NCBI GenBank assembly: GCA_050697275.1
Contig: JBOGZI010000270.1
Span: forward strand, 1 to 12,344
Reading direction: 5' to 3'
Length of the DNA: 12,344 bases
Origin: JBOGZI01 sp050697275
GTDB taxonomy: Bacteria; Actinomycetota; Thermoleophilia; Solirubrobacterales; 70-9
Shown piece by piece: positions 1 to 7,239 of the stretch. The translations under genes were made by a program, and so were the position numbers. Position 1 is the stretch's first letter; the number at the start of each line of letters is the position of its first letter. The notes beneath the pieces are model-generated. The model made no database searches. It saw nothing but the letters and a program-made list of their open reading frames with translations, and was not told the origin of the DNA.

Positions 1-263
1 CGATCGCACTGCTCGGCCGACTGCGCCCTGCCGGGATCATCGCCGCGGCGCTCCTGTTCGGGGCGCTCGACGCGGGCGCCGCCGGGCTGCAGGCCGGCGC
101 CGCCGAGGTGCCGTCCGCGATCAGCCAGGTCACCGCCGGGCTCGCGGTCCTGTACGTGCTGTTCGCCCTCGGCGGCCGTGAGCTCTATGAGCGCCGCCAG
201 CGCGCCCGCGAGGCGCTCGAGGAAGCGGAGGGCGCTCCCGTCCAAGCGGGAGCGACGGGCTGA
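1..263 (+). CDS. ABC transporter permease, BmpC/NupP type (C-terminal part)
   Basis: This is the last 86 codons of an inner-membrane permease; its 5' end lies outside the window. The reading frame starting at base 3 stays open to a TGA at 261-263. It encodes a hydrophobic, Gly/Ala-rich tail with the pattern ALLFGALDAGAAGLQAG, then VPSAISQVTAGLAVLYVLF (a last membrane helix), then a charged cytoplasmic tail rich in Arg and Glu. That pattern is typical of the C-terminus of the first permease of BMP-family nucleoside importers (NupP/RnsC-like, BPD_transp_2). The identification is supported by the next gene, which is clearly the partner permease and whose ATG overlaps this stop codon by one base (TGATG), implying translational coupling. 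The binding lipoprotein and ATPase genes would be expected upstream, outside the window. The substrate class (nucleosides or related heterocycles) is inferred from the family only. Confidence 0.8.
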   Translation, partial: IALLGRLRPAGIIAAALLFGALDAGAAGLQAGAAEVPSAISQVTAGLAVLYVLFALGGRELYERRQRAREALEEAEGAPVQAGATG

Positions 264-1186
264 TGGCGGACGACTCCTTCCTCACCCTGCTTCTGATCTC
301 GGCGGTGGCGCTGAGCGCGCCGCTGCTGTTCGCGGCCCTCGGCGAGCTCGTCTCGGAGACCGCGGGCGTGATCAACATCGAGCTCGAGGGGATGATGCTT
401 GCGGGCGCGTTCTGCGGCGTGCTCGGGACCTACCTATCGGGCAGCCTCGCGGTCGGCTTCCTGTTCTCGGCCGCCGGCGGTCTCCTCGTCGGGCTCCTCC
501 ACGGGGTCGCCTGCTTCGTCTTCCGCGCGAACCAGGTCGTGAGCGGGATCGTCCTCAACATCCTCGCGCTCGGGCTCACCGCATTCTTCCTCTCGAGCTA
601 CCTCGGCGACCGCGTCACGCAGTCAATCGGCGGCCTCGAGGACGTCTCGATCCCGCTGCTCTCCGACCTCCCTGTGCTCGGCCCAGCCCTGTTCGACCAG
701 GACGTGATGGTCTACGCGGCGTTCGCGCTCGTCGCCGCCTGTTGGTGGGTGCTTACCCGGACCAAGGTCGGACTGGCCCTGAAGGCGGCCGGCGAGCGGC
801 CCGAGGCGGCGGAGTCGCTCGGAGTCGACGTGGGCCGCGTGCGCTGGGCGGTTGTCTGCTGCTGCGGGGTGATGGCGGGGGTCGGCGGCGGACAGCTCGC
901 CCTCGCCGGGATCGGGTTGTTCACCCCGAACATGACCGCCGGCCGCGGCTTCATCGCCCTCGCCGCGGTGATCACGGGCGGCTGGCGCGCGGTCGGGGTC
1001 CTCGCCGCTGTCCTCCTGTTTGCGACGGCGGATGCGTTCCAGGTCCGCGCCGACGCGATCGGGATCGACATCCCCTACCAGTTCCTCGCGATGCTCCCCT
1101 ACATCGCGACGCTGCTCGCGCTCGCCGGCTTCCTCAGCCGCCGCCGCGCCCCCGCAGGTCTCGCGACCAACTACTTCAGGGATTGA
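263..1186 (+). CDS. ABC transporter permease, BmpD/NupQ type (nucleoside-like substrate)
   Basis: A 307-residue integral membrane permease of the BPD_transp_2 family, the second permease of a NupPQ/RnsCD-like importer. Near residue 35 it carries the hallmark INIELEGMMLAGAF segment, which follows the first helix in this family. Around residues 172-195 it has the cytoplasmic coupling-loop signature LKAAGERPEAAESLGVDV. Around residues 220-240 is the NMTAGRGFIALAAVI pattern typical of these permeases. About eight to nine hydrophobic segments span the protein, and the length is normal. The ATG shares one base with the preceding stop, and a GGAG lies at 249-252. The pair forms the membrane channel of an ATP-driven importer. 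Family members take up nucleosides, but related paralogues sit in catabolic loci for other N-heterocycles, so the substrate is open. The nitrilase-like gene begins 32 bases downstream and is probably in the same transcript. Confidence 0.9.
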   Translation: MADDSFLTLLLISAVALSAPLLFAALGELVSETAGVINIELEGMMLAGAFCGVLGTYLSGSLAVGFLFSAAGGLLVGLLHGVACFVFRANQVVSGIVLNILALGLTAFFLSSYLGDRVTQSIGGLEDVSIPLLSDLPVLGPALFDQDVMVYAAFALVAACWWVLTRTKVGLALKAAGERPEAAESLGVDVGRVRWAVVCCCGVMAGVGGGQLALAGIGLFTPNMTAGRGFIALAAVITGGWRAVGVLAAVLLFATADAFQVRADAIGIDIPYQFLAMLPYIATLLALAGFLSRRRAPAGLATNYFRD

Positions 1187-1218
1187 AGACCGTTGACGTT
1201 CACAGAGAGGAGAACGAG

Positions 1219-2130
1219 ATGAACGACGCTTCTCGCGTCCGGCTTGGAGTCGTCCAGCCGATCGCATACTGGGGCGAGGACGCGCCCCGCAACCTCGAGC
1301 AGGCCCTCCACTACATCCACCAGGCGGGAGCGCTTGGTGTGGATCTCCTGCTCTTCCCGGAGACCTACCCCGGCCCCTACACCGACTCGGTCCGCTATCC
1401 GGTCGAGGACTCGCTGCGAGCGGCGGCGAAGGATCACCGCGTCGGCCTCGTCGCGGGAACGACGACCGAGACCGAGACGGGCAGCGGCTCGTACTTCGTC
1501 GAGGCGGTGGTGATCGACAAGGACGGCAGCGAGGTCGGGCGCTATCGCCGCACCCACCCAGTTGGCCCCTACGTGTTCCCCGGAGGCGCGTTCTGGGACC
1601 TCGATTACAAGGAGGGGAACGAGATCCCGGTGTTCGAGATGGAGTGGGGCAAGCTTGGCGTCGGGATCTGCAGCGAGACGTTCGTCCCCGAGGTCGCGCG
1701 CACCCTCGCCCTCCGCGGCGCCGAGGTCGCGGTGTTCCCGACCGGGATCCTGATCGACGAGCAGAACTACACGGACAACTGGCGAACGATGATCCGTGCG
1801 CGGTCGATCGAGAACCTGATGTACACGGCGACGACCGTCCACCTGCTCCCGCGCGAGTTCCTCGGCGACGCTGCGGACGCGATCGACAGCTTCGCGACCG
1901 GCAGCGGCCACACCGGCGGCGACGCGATGATCGCTGCGCCCGAGCGGGTGCTCGCGGCAACGCATGAGCCGGGGATCCTGACCGCGGACCTCGACCTCGA
2001 CTACCTGCGGCGGATGCGGGCGACCGACGAGGTGATCTCGCTGCCGGCCCCCTACCGGACGATTCCGGGTGTGCTGCGTTGGCGGCGGCCGGAGTTGTAC
2101 GCGAGCGACGAGCTGGAGCCGAGCGCCTAG
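1219..2130 (+). CDS. Nitrilase-superfamily carbon-nitrogen hydrolase with altered active site
   Basis: A 303-residue cytosolic protein of the carbon-nitrogen hydrolase (nitrilase) superfamily, which hydrolyses amides, N-carbamoyl compounds or nitriles through a Cys thioester. The ATG at 1219 has a strong GGAG at 1209-1212 with 6-base spacing; the same frame stays open further upstream, but only as a by-product of high GC overlapping the permease. The catalytic Glu is E48 in LLLFPETY and the nucleophile is C151 in GVGICSETFVPE. The position normally held by the catalytic Lys (Y-R-K-x-H in N-carbamoylputrescine amidase) is R111 in GRYRRTHPVGPY, and no acidic residue follows at the usual distance. 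The fold assignment is secure. The reaction is not: this may be a divergent amidase or carbamoylase, or a protein with impaired chemistry. It sits 32 bases after the permease gene, so it probably acts on the imported compound. Its stop codon overlaps that of the convergent regulator gene. Confidence 0.88.
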   Translation: MNDASRVRLGVVQPIAYWGEDAPRNLEQALHYIHQAGALGVDLLLFPETYPGPYTDSVRYPVEDSLRAAAKDHRVGLVAGTTTETETGSGSYFVEAVVIDKDGSEVGRYRRTHPVGPYVFPGGAFWDLDYKEGNEIPVFEMEWGKLGVGICSETFVPEVARTLALRGAEVAVFPTGILIDEQNYTDNWRTMIRARSIENLMYTATTVHLLPREFLGDAADAIDSFATGSGHTGGDAMIAAPERVLAATHEPGILTADLDLDYLRRMRATDEVISLPAPYRTIPGVLRWRRPELYASDELEPSA

Positions 2131-2837
2131 CCCTCGGCGGGCTCGCCGGCGTCGTAGCGCTCGATGATCTCGAGCGTGGTCCGCAAGTGAGCCTTGGTCA
2201 GCTCCACCGCGCGGTCGGCGTCGCGGTCGCGGAACGCCTGGACGATTTGCTCGTGCTCGCGGTTGCTGCGCTCGAGTTGATCCGGGCTCGCCTTCAGCGA
2301 AAGCGAGACCTGCATTCCCGACACGTTGCGCAGGCCGGCAACGATCCCGTTCAAGCGCGGCGACTCCGCCGCGTCGATCAGCTTCGCATGGAACTCACGA
2401 TTCAGCTCGACCCAGCGCCCAACGTCCTCGACCTTGACCATCTCGCGCTGGAGCTCCGAGGCCTCCTCAACCTGCTCGTCGCTGATCTTCCCGACCGACT
2501 TGCTCACGGCAAGCGGCTCGAGGATCAGCCGCAGCTCGTAGAGCTCCTCGGCCTCCTCGACCGTCGGCGTGTGCACGACGGCGCTGCGGTACGAGTCGAA
2601 GTCGACCAGGCCCTCGGCGGCGAGCTCACGGATCGCCTCCCGGATCGGGGTGCGGCTGACCCCGAGACGCTCGCTCAGCTCCGAGAGGACCAGCGGCGTC
2701 CCCGCGGAGAGGACGCCGCCGAGGATGGCGTGCCGGAGGCTCTCCAGCACCTGCTCCTGCGCGGTGCGCCGCTTCACGTCACCGAGCTCCGGGATCGCGA
2801 GGGCTGCCGCGTCTTCGGTTGGCTCGAGTTCAGTCAA
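2127..2837 (-). CDS. GntR-family transcriptional regulator, FadR/FCD subgroup
   Basis: A 236-residue DNA-binding regulator. Residues 25-90 form the GntR winged helix, with the recognition region LSELSERLGVSRTPIREAIRELAAEGLV at about 51-78. Residues 93-225 form the all-helical FCD ligand-binding domain. Its probable metal-binding set is N146, H150, H195 and H217, as seen in metal-dependent FCD regulators that bind small carboxylates. The start is a TTG at 2837: an in-frame TGA lies 6 bases upstream, no ATG or GTG occurs before the helix-turn-helix, and a GGAG lies about 10 bases upstream. The gene is divergent from the cysteine hydrolase gene and tail-to-tail with the nitrilase-like gene, whose stop it overlaps in a CTAG tetramer. 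Such regulators are usually repressors of neighbouring catabolic genes, relieved by a pathway intermediate. A candidate operator lies at about 2921-2934. The ligand is unknown. Confidence 0.92.
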   Translation of the reverse strand: MTELEPTEDAAALAIPELGDVKRRTAQEQVLESLRHAILGGVLSAGTPLVLSELSERLGVSRTPIREAIRELAAEGLVDFDSYRSAVVHTPTVEEAEELYELRLILEPLAVSKSVGKISDEQVEEASELQREMVKVEDVGRWVELNREFHAKLIDAAESPRLNGIVAGLRNVSGMQVSLSLKASPDQLERSNREHEQIVQAFRDRDADRAVELTKAHLRTTLEIIERYDAGEPAEG

Positions 2838-2919
2838 CGGCGCTCAACTCCGCGTAGGGTGATGCGGCCGGATGATGACGGCCGCCGGGGATGCCCATCC
2901 TGGGCGGTTTCCGTGCGAT

Positions 2920-2936
2920 AGATCGTATACAATCGA
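2920..2936. promoter_or_regulatory. Candidate FCD-regulator operator overlapping a -10 element (site 1)
   Basis: GATCGTATACAATC (2921-2934) lies in the 123-base gap between the divergent regulator and cysteine hydrolase genes. ATCGTATACAAT is a near-perfect palindrome (10 of 12 positions) around GTATAC. It fits the t-n-GT..AC-n-a type operator known for the FadR subgroup of GntR regulators. TACAAT at 2928-2933 matches the sigma-70 -10 consensus in five of six positions and would place a transcript start about 20 bases before the ATG at 2961. A repressor bound here would block that promoter. No convincing -35 is visible. Binding by the adjacent regulator is inferred. Confidence 0.55.
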
Positions 2937-2960
2937 CGGTAGCACTCAACCGGGCCCCGA

Positions 2961-3638
2961 ATGCAAGCACCGACGCACCACACCGAGGCGCTCGCGGCGC
3001 TCGAAAGCCTCGCGAAGCGGCCGGTGATGGTGACGATCGACCTCCATCGCGGCCACCTCGACCCCGAGGTCGCGACACTGCCCCTCCCCGCCGAGCGCGC
3101 CGCCCCCCTGGTCGAGCGCTGCGCGTCGCTGTTCAACTCACTCCGCGGGCTCGGGATCCCGATCGTGCACGTGATCACCGCGTACCGCAACCGTGCCGAG
3201 ATCCTCTCCAACCCCTATTGGCGGTTCCAGTCGGAGCGACCCGATAGCCCGCGGGCGCGCATCGCCGAGCACAACCTCGAAGGGATGCCCGGGCTCGAGC
3301 TGATGCCGGGGCTGCTCGGGGAGGGCGACATCGTCGTAGACACGAAGAAGCGCTACGACTGCCTGCTGGGGACCGACCTCGAGATCACGCTGGAGTCGCT
3401 CGAGTGCGACACGGTTCTGCTCACCGGCGTCAACACCAATTCCTGCGTGATCGCGACCGGAATCGCAGCCTCGGTCCGCGACTACGCGGTGTTCATGGTC
3501 GAGGACGGGATCGACACGATGCTCGGTCCCGAGCTGCACGACGCGGCGCTGTCGGTCGTGCGCGCGTCGTTTGGCTGGGCGATCGACGCCGAGAGCCTGC
3601 TCGCGCGGCTGGGCGATCAGTCCGGCTCGGGGCGGTAA
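2961..3638 (+). CDS. Isochorismatase-like cysteine hydrolase
   Basis: A 225-residue cytosolic hydrolase of the isochorismatase/cysteine hydrolase family (Rossmann-like fold). Members include N-carbamoylsarcosine amidase, biuret amidohydrolase, nicotinamidase and RutB; most cleave a terminal amide or carbamoyl group to release ammonia. The family triad is visible: D27 in MVTIDLH, K129 in DTKKRYD and C162 in GVNTNSCVIA, with the usual nearby cis-peptide V-C context. After the catalytic Lys the common S-A-F is replaced by D-C-L, so the substrate pocket is not that of the best-known members. The N-terminus has about 20 residues before the first strand. The ATG lacks a clear Shine-Dalgarno sequence. 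A likely promoter and operator lie about 30 bases upstream. The gene is convergent with the cyclic amidohydrolase gene and their coding ends overlap by 22 bases. A carbamoyl or amide hydrolase acting after ring opening is a sensible guess; the exact substrate is unknown. Confidence 0.88.
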   Translation: MQAPTHHTEALAALESLAKRPVMVTIDLHRGHLDPEVATLPLPAERAAPLVERCASLFNSLRGLGIPIVHVITAYRNRAEILSNPYWRFQSERPDSPRARIAEHNLEGMPGLELMPGLLGEGDIVVDTKKRYDCLLGTDLEITLESLECDTVLLTGVNTNSCVIATGIAASVRDYAVFMVEDGIDTMLGPELHDAALSVVRASFGWAIDAESLLARLGDQSGSGR

Positions 3639-4981
3639 CCCGCCCCCGGCAAGAACGCGCCCTCGCGCTCGCCCTCGACCAGCTTCCCCTCGGCGACGAC
3701 CTCGTGACCGCGGACGAAGGTGGCGACGATGCTGCCGCGTACATCGGTCCCCTCGTACGGGGTCCACCCGGCCCGAGAGACGACGTCCTCGGCGCCGAGC
3801 CGGTGTTCGCCGTCCGGATCGAAGATGACGAGGTCGGCGTCGGACCCGGCCTCGATCCGGCCCTTGCGCACAAGCCCGTAGGCGCGCGCCGGGCGCTCCG
3901 CGTAGGCCTCGACGACGCGCTCGAGCGATGTCCGCCCGCGCAGCCCCGCGTCGAGCATCAGGACCGAGGTCGTGTCGATCCCAGGTAGCCCGAAGTGGAC
4001 CTCCCAGATGTCGCCTGCGCGTTTCTGCTCGGCGGTCGCCGGCGCGTGGTCGCTGGAGATGTGGTGGACGAGGCCGCCGTTGAACGCCGCCCACATCGCC
4101 TCCTCCTCCTCGTCCGACCGGATCCGAGCCGGCGGCGTGAACTTCCGAAACGCGCCCTTGGTGAGAACCTCGTCCTCACGCAATCGCATGTACTGCGGGC
4201 AGCTCTCTGCGACTACCGGCGAGCCAGCGGAGCGCTCGCGCGCGAGCACATCAAGCACCTCGGGGTTGCTGGCGTGGGCGACGATGAACGGAGCGCCGGT
4301 GATCCGGCCGACGAGGGCGACCGTCCCGGTCGCGACCAGCTCCGCCTCTCGCGAACGCCACTCGGGGATCACGCCGCCATCCGTCCGCATCGCCTCGCGC
4401 AGCCGCCGCTCGTTGCGAGAGGTGATCAGGTCGTCCTCGCAGTGAACTAGACACGGCGCCCCCAGCTTCCCCAGGCTCTCGCCGAGATCGATCAGCAGGT
4501 CGGCAGGGATCGCCGGGATGCCGTGGGTCGCGCAGGTGAACGCCTTGAAATAGGCGATCCCGTCTCGCCATAGCTGCTCGAGCTGGTCGAGGTGCTCGGG
4601 CCAGACGTGCGCGGCGAGCGCGTAGTCGACGTGCGAGCGCCCACGGAGGTGCTCGCGCTTCTCGCGCAGCCGCTCGGCCGTATTGACCGGCCACGAGTGC
4701 GTGTGCTCGATCACGGCCGTGACCCCCCGCAGCGCCGCCGCCGCGCTCCCCGTCGCGAAATCCTCGCGGGTCGGGTCGCCGGGCTCCATGAAGTGGACGT
4801 GCGTGTCGATCATGCCCGGGAGGACGAAGCATTCGCGTGCGTCGACTACGCGGTCGGCGTCGAGCTCCGAGCCGGCAGCCTCGACCGCCGTGATCCGGCC
4901 CCCGTCGACGTAGACGTCGAGGGGCTCACGTCGGTTCGGACCGACGACCGTGCCTCCGCGGATCGCCAGGTCGTGGCCCAC
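3617..4981 (-). CDS. Cyclic-amide amidohydrolase (allantoinase/dihydroorotase/hydantoinase family)
   Basis: A 454-residue metal-dependent TIM-barrel amidohydrolase, the normal length for allantoinases and dihydropyrimidinases, which hydrolyse cyclic ureides or imides. The complete binuclear-metal set is present: H61 and H63 in DTHVHF, the bridging Lys K146 in AYFKAF (expected to be carbamylated), H180 in LVHCEDD, H236 in VAHAS, and D311 in ISSDHAP. A small beta-sandwich is made from both ends (residues 1-55 and about 390-440), with the typical GMIDTHVH and GSDADLVIFDP segments. FMEPGDPTREDFATG and KFTPPARIRS are closest by eye to allantoinase and dihydroorotase-like proteins, but not diagnostic. 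The GTG at 4981 is preceded by AGGG about 9 bases upstream. The gene starts 32 bases after the asparaginase-like gene and ends by overlapping the cysteine hydrolase gene. It is likely the ring-opening enzyme of this locus; the substrate is inferred only as a cyclic amide. Confidence 0.9.
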   Translation of the reverse strand: MGHDLAIRGGTVVGPNRREPLDVYVDGGRITAVEAAGSELDADRVVDARECFVLPGMIDTHVHFMEPGDPTREDFATGSAAAALRGVTAVIEHTHSWPVNTAERLREKREHLRGRSHVDYALAAHVWPEHLDQLEQLWRDGIAYFKAFTCATHGIPAIPADLLIDLGESLGKLGAPCLVHCEDDLITSRNERRLREAMRTDGGVIPEWRSREAELVATGTVALVGRITGAPFIVAHASNPEVLDVLARERSAGSPVVAESCPQYMRLREDEVLTKGAFRKFTPPARIRSDEEEEAMWAAFNGGLVHHISSDHAPATAEQKRAGDIWEVHFGLPGIDTTSVLMLDAGLRGRTSLERVVEAYAERPARAYGLVRKGRIEAGSDADLVIFDPDGEHRLGAEDVVSRAGWTPYEGTDVRGSIVATFVRGHEVVAEGKLVEGEREGAFLPGAGYRPEPD

Positions 4982-5013
4982 CGCGATGCCCTAGCAACCG
5001 CGCGGCGGCGCGA

Positions 5014-6066
5014 TCACGATCCGGGCTTGCCTCCCGCGCCAGCCGACTCGGGGTCGGCGGCGATCGCCTCGAACATGGCGCCGATCTCATCACGCCCGAG
5101 CCCGGCCCGCAGGAGGACTATCAGCAGAGCCCGTGCCTTCGGCCCGTCCAGCCACCCCGCAGGGATCGCCCCGCGCGCAATCAGGTCGCGCTCGGAGCCG
5201 GGGAAGTCGTAGGTCTCGGTGAGGACCTCGCCACGGCCGGTGCGTGAGGTCAGGACCACTGGCATCTCCGCGCTCAGGGCCTCCACTGCGTCGGCGACCG
5301 GCTCCGGCACGTGCGCACCCCCCAGGGCCTCGACGACGACTCCCTTGTAGTCGAGTCCCGGCACCGCCCGCAACATACGCCCGTCGTCCTCGATGGAGAT
5401 CGTCAGCAGCGCGACAGGCGCCTCCGACCCCTTCGGCCGCGCCGGGAGCTCGATCCTCCGGGTCGGCCGGACGAGCACACGCGGTCGCCCCTCGCTGACC
5501 CAGCCGAGCGGCCCGGGGACCGACTCGAACGTGGCCAGACTCGAGGTGTGAGTCTTCCGGACGTAGCGCGCCGCGTGGAGCTCGTCGTTGAAGACGACGA
5601 GGGCGCCGAGCCCGCGGGCGGTCGCCGACGCTGCCACCTGCGTCGCCGCGAGCAGGTTGGCGGGGCCGTCGGCGCCCGGCAGGGTCGGGTTGCGCATCGC
5701 GCCCGTGATCACGACGGGCTGCTCGAGCGTAAGCAGCAGATCGAGCAGGAACGCGGTCTCCTCGATCGTGTCGGTGCCCTGAGTGACGACGATCCCGTCG
5801 ACGCCGTCGGCGACCGCGCGCTCGATCCGCTCGGCGAGAGCGAGGATGTGATCGACGCCGAGGTGCGCGCCTGGCAGGCGCTCGAACGCCTCGGTCTCGA
5901 TATCGGCCTCGTCGGCGATCTCGGGGACCGCGGCGACGAGGTCCTCGGCCCCAAGCGTCGGCCGGACGCCCTCGGCCTCATCCCCCCCGCCGTCCTTCGT
6001 CATCGCGATCGTCCCGCCGAGGGAGAGGATGAGGACGCGGCCGCGACGGCCGGAGCCGCTAGGCAC
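5014..6066 (-). CDS. Asparaginase/glutaminase-family amidohydrolase
   Basis: A protein of about 350 residues with the two-domain asparaginase fold, which hydrolyses a side-chain amide through a Thr nucleophile. The catalytic residues are all there: T19 in LSLGGTIAM, T98-D99 in VTQGTDTIEE (usual His before GT replaced by Gln, as in various bacterial homologues) and K171 in YVRKTHT. MRNPTLPGADGPANL matches the conserved subunit-interface segment. The stretch aligning with the substrate-carboxylate binding Ser58-Gln59 of E. coli AnsB reads LPGAHLG, with Gly-Ala in those places, so the substrate may not be plain asparagine. The chosen GTG at 6066 overlaps the stop of the upstream alpha/beta hydrolase by 8 bases (translational coupling); the frame is open further upstream, but that stretch lies inside the previous gene and adds no family sequence. 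There is no signal peptide, so it acts in the cytosol. It most likely serves the same catabolic route as its operon neighbours. Confidence 0.85.
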   Translation of the reverse strand: MPSGSGRRGRVLILSLGGTIAMTKDGGGDEAEGVRPTLGAEDLVAAVPEIADEADIETEAFERLPGAHLGVDHILALAERIERAVADGVDGIVVTQGTDTIEETAFLLDLLLTLEQPVVITGAMRNPTLPGADGPANLLAATQVAASATARGLGALVVFNDELHAARYVRKTHTSSLATFESVPGPLGWVSEGRPRVLVRPTRRIELPARPKGSEAPVALLTISIEDDGRMLRAVPGLDYKGVVVEALGGAHVPEPVADAVEALSAEMPVVLTSRTGRGEVLTETYDFPGSERDLIARGAIPAGWLDGPKARALLIVLLRAGLGRDEIGAMFEAIAADPESAGAGGKPGS

Positions 6067-7237
6067 GAAGCAGCTCGCGCTGGTCGATGCCGAAGCGGTC
6101 GGCAAGCCAGTCGCCGACGTACTCCATCCCGCGAGCCGGGTTGTCGTGCTGGCAATGCTCAGCCCCCGTCTCCTCCTCGCCTACGAGGATCAGCTCGACG
6201 TCCACCCCGTTCTCGGCGGCGTAGTCATGGACGCGCTGCGCTTGGCGGACGCCGAGGACATCGTGCCCGCCGTGGACGATCAGGTACGGGCACTGCATCC
6301 CGTCGAGGACGCCGTCCAGCGAGAAGTCGCGGCCCTTCTCGATCGCCTCCGCCATCGTCTCGACGCCGAACACCCACTTGATGTGCTTGGCGAGGCCGTG
6401 GTCCTCGCCGGCGTCCTCGCCCCAGATCCCGTTCACCTCCCAGACGGCGCCGTGGGAGATCACCGCCGCCAGCCGGTGCTCGCGCGAGCCCGCCCGCGCG
6501 GCGTAGTAGCCGCCCAGGCTCGAGCCCGATACGGCGATCCGGTCGGTGTCGACGTCGTCGCGCGACTCGAGGTAGTCGATGCAGCGGCCAACCGGGACCT
6601 CGTAGTCGTGGCGGTTGGGGACCTTGTGCTTGCGCAGCGTCGCCCCCTGGCCGGGACCATCGACCAGCAGGCAGGCGATCCCACGGTCGAGGCAGCCTTG
6701 CCCGACCATGAACAGGAGCTCCTCCTTGAACGAGTCGAGCCCTCCGAATCCGATCAGGACCGGGTACGGCGGCTCCGCGGCGCGGGGGCGCAGGAGGTGC
6801 CCTGCGAGTTCGACCCCGTCCTCGTAGGGGATCGCCACGGTCTCCAGGGGCGGCTCGAAGTAGTGACCGGCCTTCGCGAAGCTCTGCTCGCAACGCTCGA
6901 AGGTCGCCAGCCGCCGCGGGTCGTCCCCCTCGAGCCAGAACTCGGCCGAGCGGAAGTAGTCGACCGCCCGCAGCCAGTGGGCGCGAGCGGTGAGGACGTG
7001 CCCCGCCTTCTCCGCCTCGTCGCCACGCGCGTCGTTGCGCTCGGCGACGGCGAGCCACTCGGAGTGCCAGCTCTCCTCGTCGCCGGGGACCATCCGAGAC
7101 GCGGCCTGGAACGATTCGCTGATCGTGCCCCCGCCGACCCCGCTCTCGCCGAGTGCCCGCCGGAACTGGTAGCTCATCCACGGGTGATCGGGCCAGTGAT
7201 GCCACCCGAAAGGCTCGTACTGTGGCGGGGCGGTCAC
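6059..7237 (-). CDS. Alpha/beta hydrolase, 2,6-dihydroxypseudooxynicotine hydrolase-like
   Basis: A 392-residue cytosolic alpha/beta hydrolase. The first 130 or so residues are a helical N-terminal domain rich in Trp and His (GWHHWPDHPW near residue 11, later AHWLRAVDYFRSAEFWL). This is the architecture of the FrsA / 2,6-dihydroxypseudooxynicotine hydrolase group, which includes C-C and C-N bond hydrolases. The catalytic domain shows S240 in the nucleophile elbow GSSLGG, D326 in HGGHDVLG and H361 in GAEHCQHD, with an oxyanion segment IGFGGLDSFKE after the second strand. The start is a GTG at 7237, with no Shine-Dalgarno sequence and an operator-like site directly upstream, so the mRNA may be almost leaderless. 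It is the first gene of the tight three-gene run ending at 3617 and overlaps the asparaginase-like gene by 8 bases. Cleavage of an amide or keto-acid side chain of an N-heterocycle is possible; the substrate is not deducible. Confidence 0.85.
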   Translation of the reverse strand: MTAPPQYEPFGWHHWPDHPWMSYQFRRALGESGVGGGTISESFQAASRMVPGDEESWHSEWLAVAERNDARGDEAEKAGHVLTARAHWLRAVDYFRSAEFWLEGDDPRRLATFERCEQSFAKAGHYFEPPLETVAIPYEDGVELAGHLLRPRAAEPPYPVLIGFGGLDSFKEELLFMVGQGCLDRGIACLLVDGPGQGATLRKHKVPNRHDYEVPVGRCIDYLESRDDVDTDRIAVSGSSLGGYYAARAGSREHRLAAVISHGAVWEVNGIWGEDAGEDHGLAKHIKWVFGVETMAEAIEKGRDFSLDGVLDGMQCPYLIVHGGHDVLGVRQAQRVHDYAAENGVDVELILVGEEETGAEHCQHDNPARGMEYVGDWLADRFGIDQRELLRA

Positions 7238-7239
7238 TC

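Noticed and set aside
178..1218. Upstream extension of the nitrilase-like frame across the second permease gene
   Set aside because: The extra residues are Arg/Pro-rich with no domain, lie in the wrong frame over a clear permease, and the ATG at 1219 has a strong ribosome site and the expected family N-terminus.
2834..3211. Minus-strand frames across the divergent intergenic region and the start of the cysteine hydrolase gene
   Set aside because: They are Arg/Ser/Pro-rich shadows with no domain, and they overlap a gene with a complete catalytic triad.
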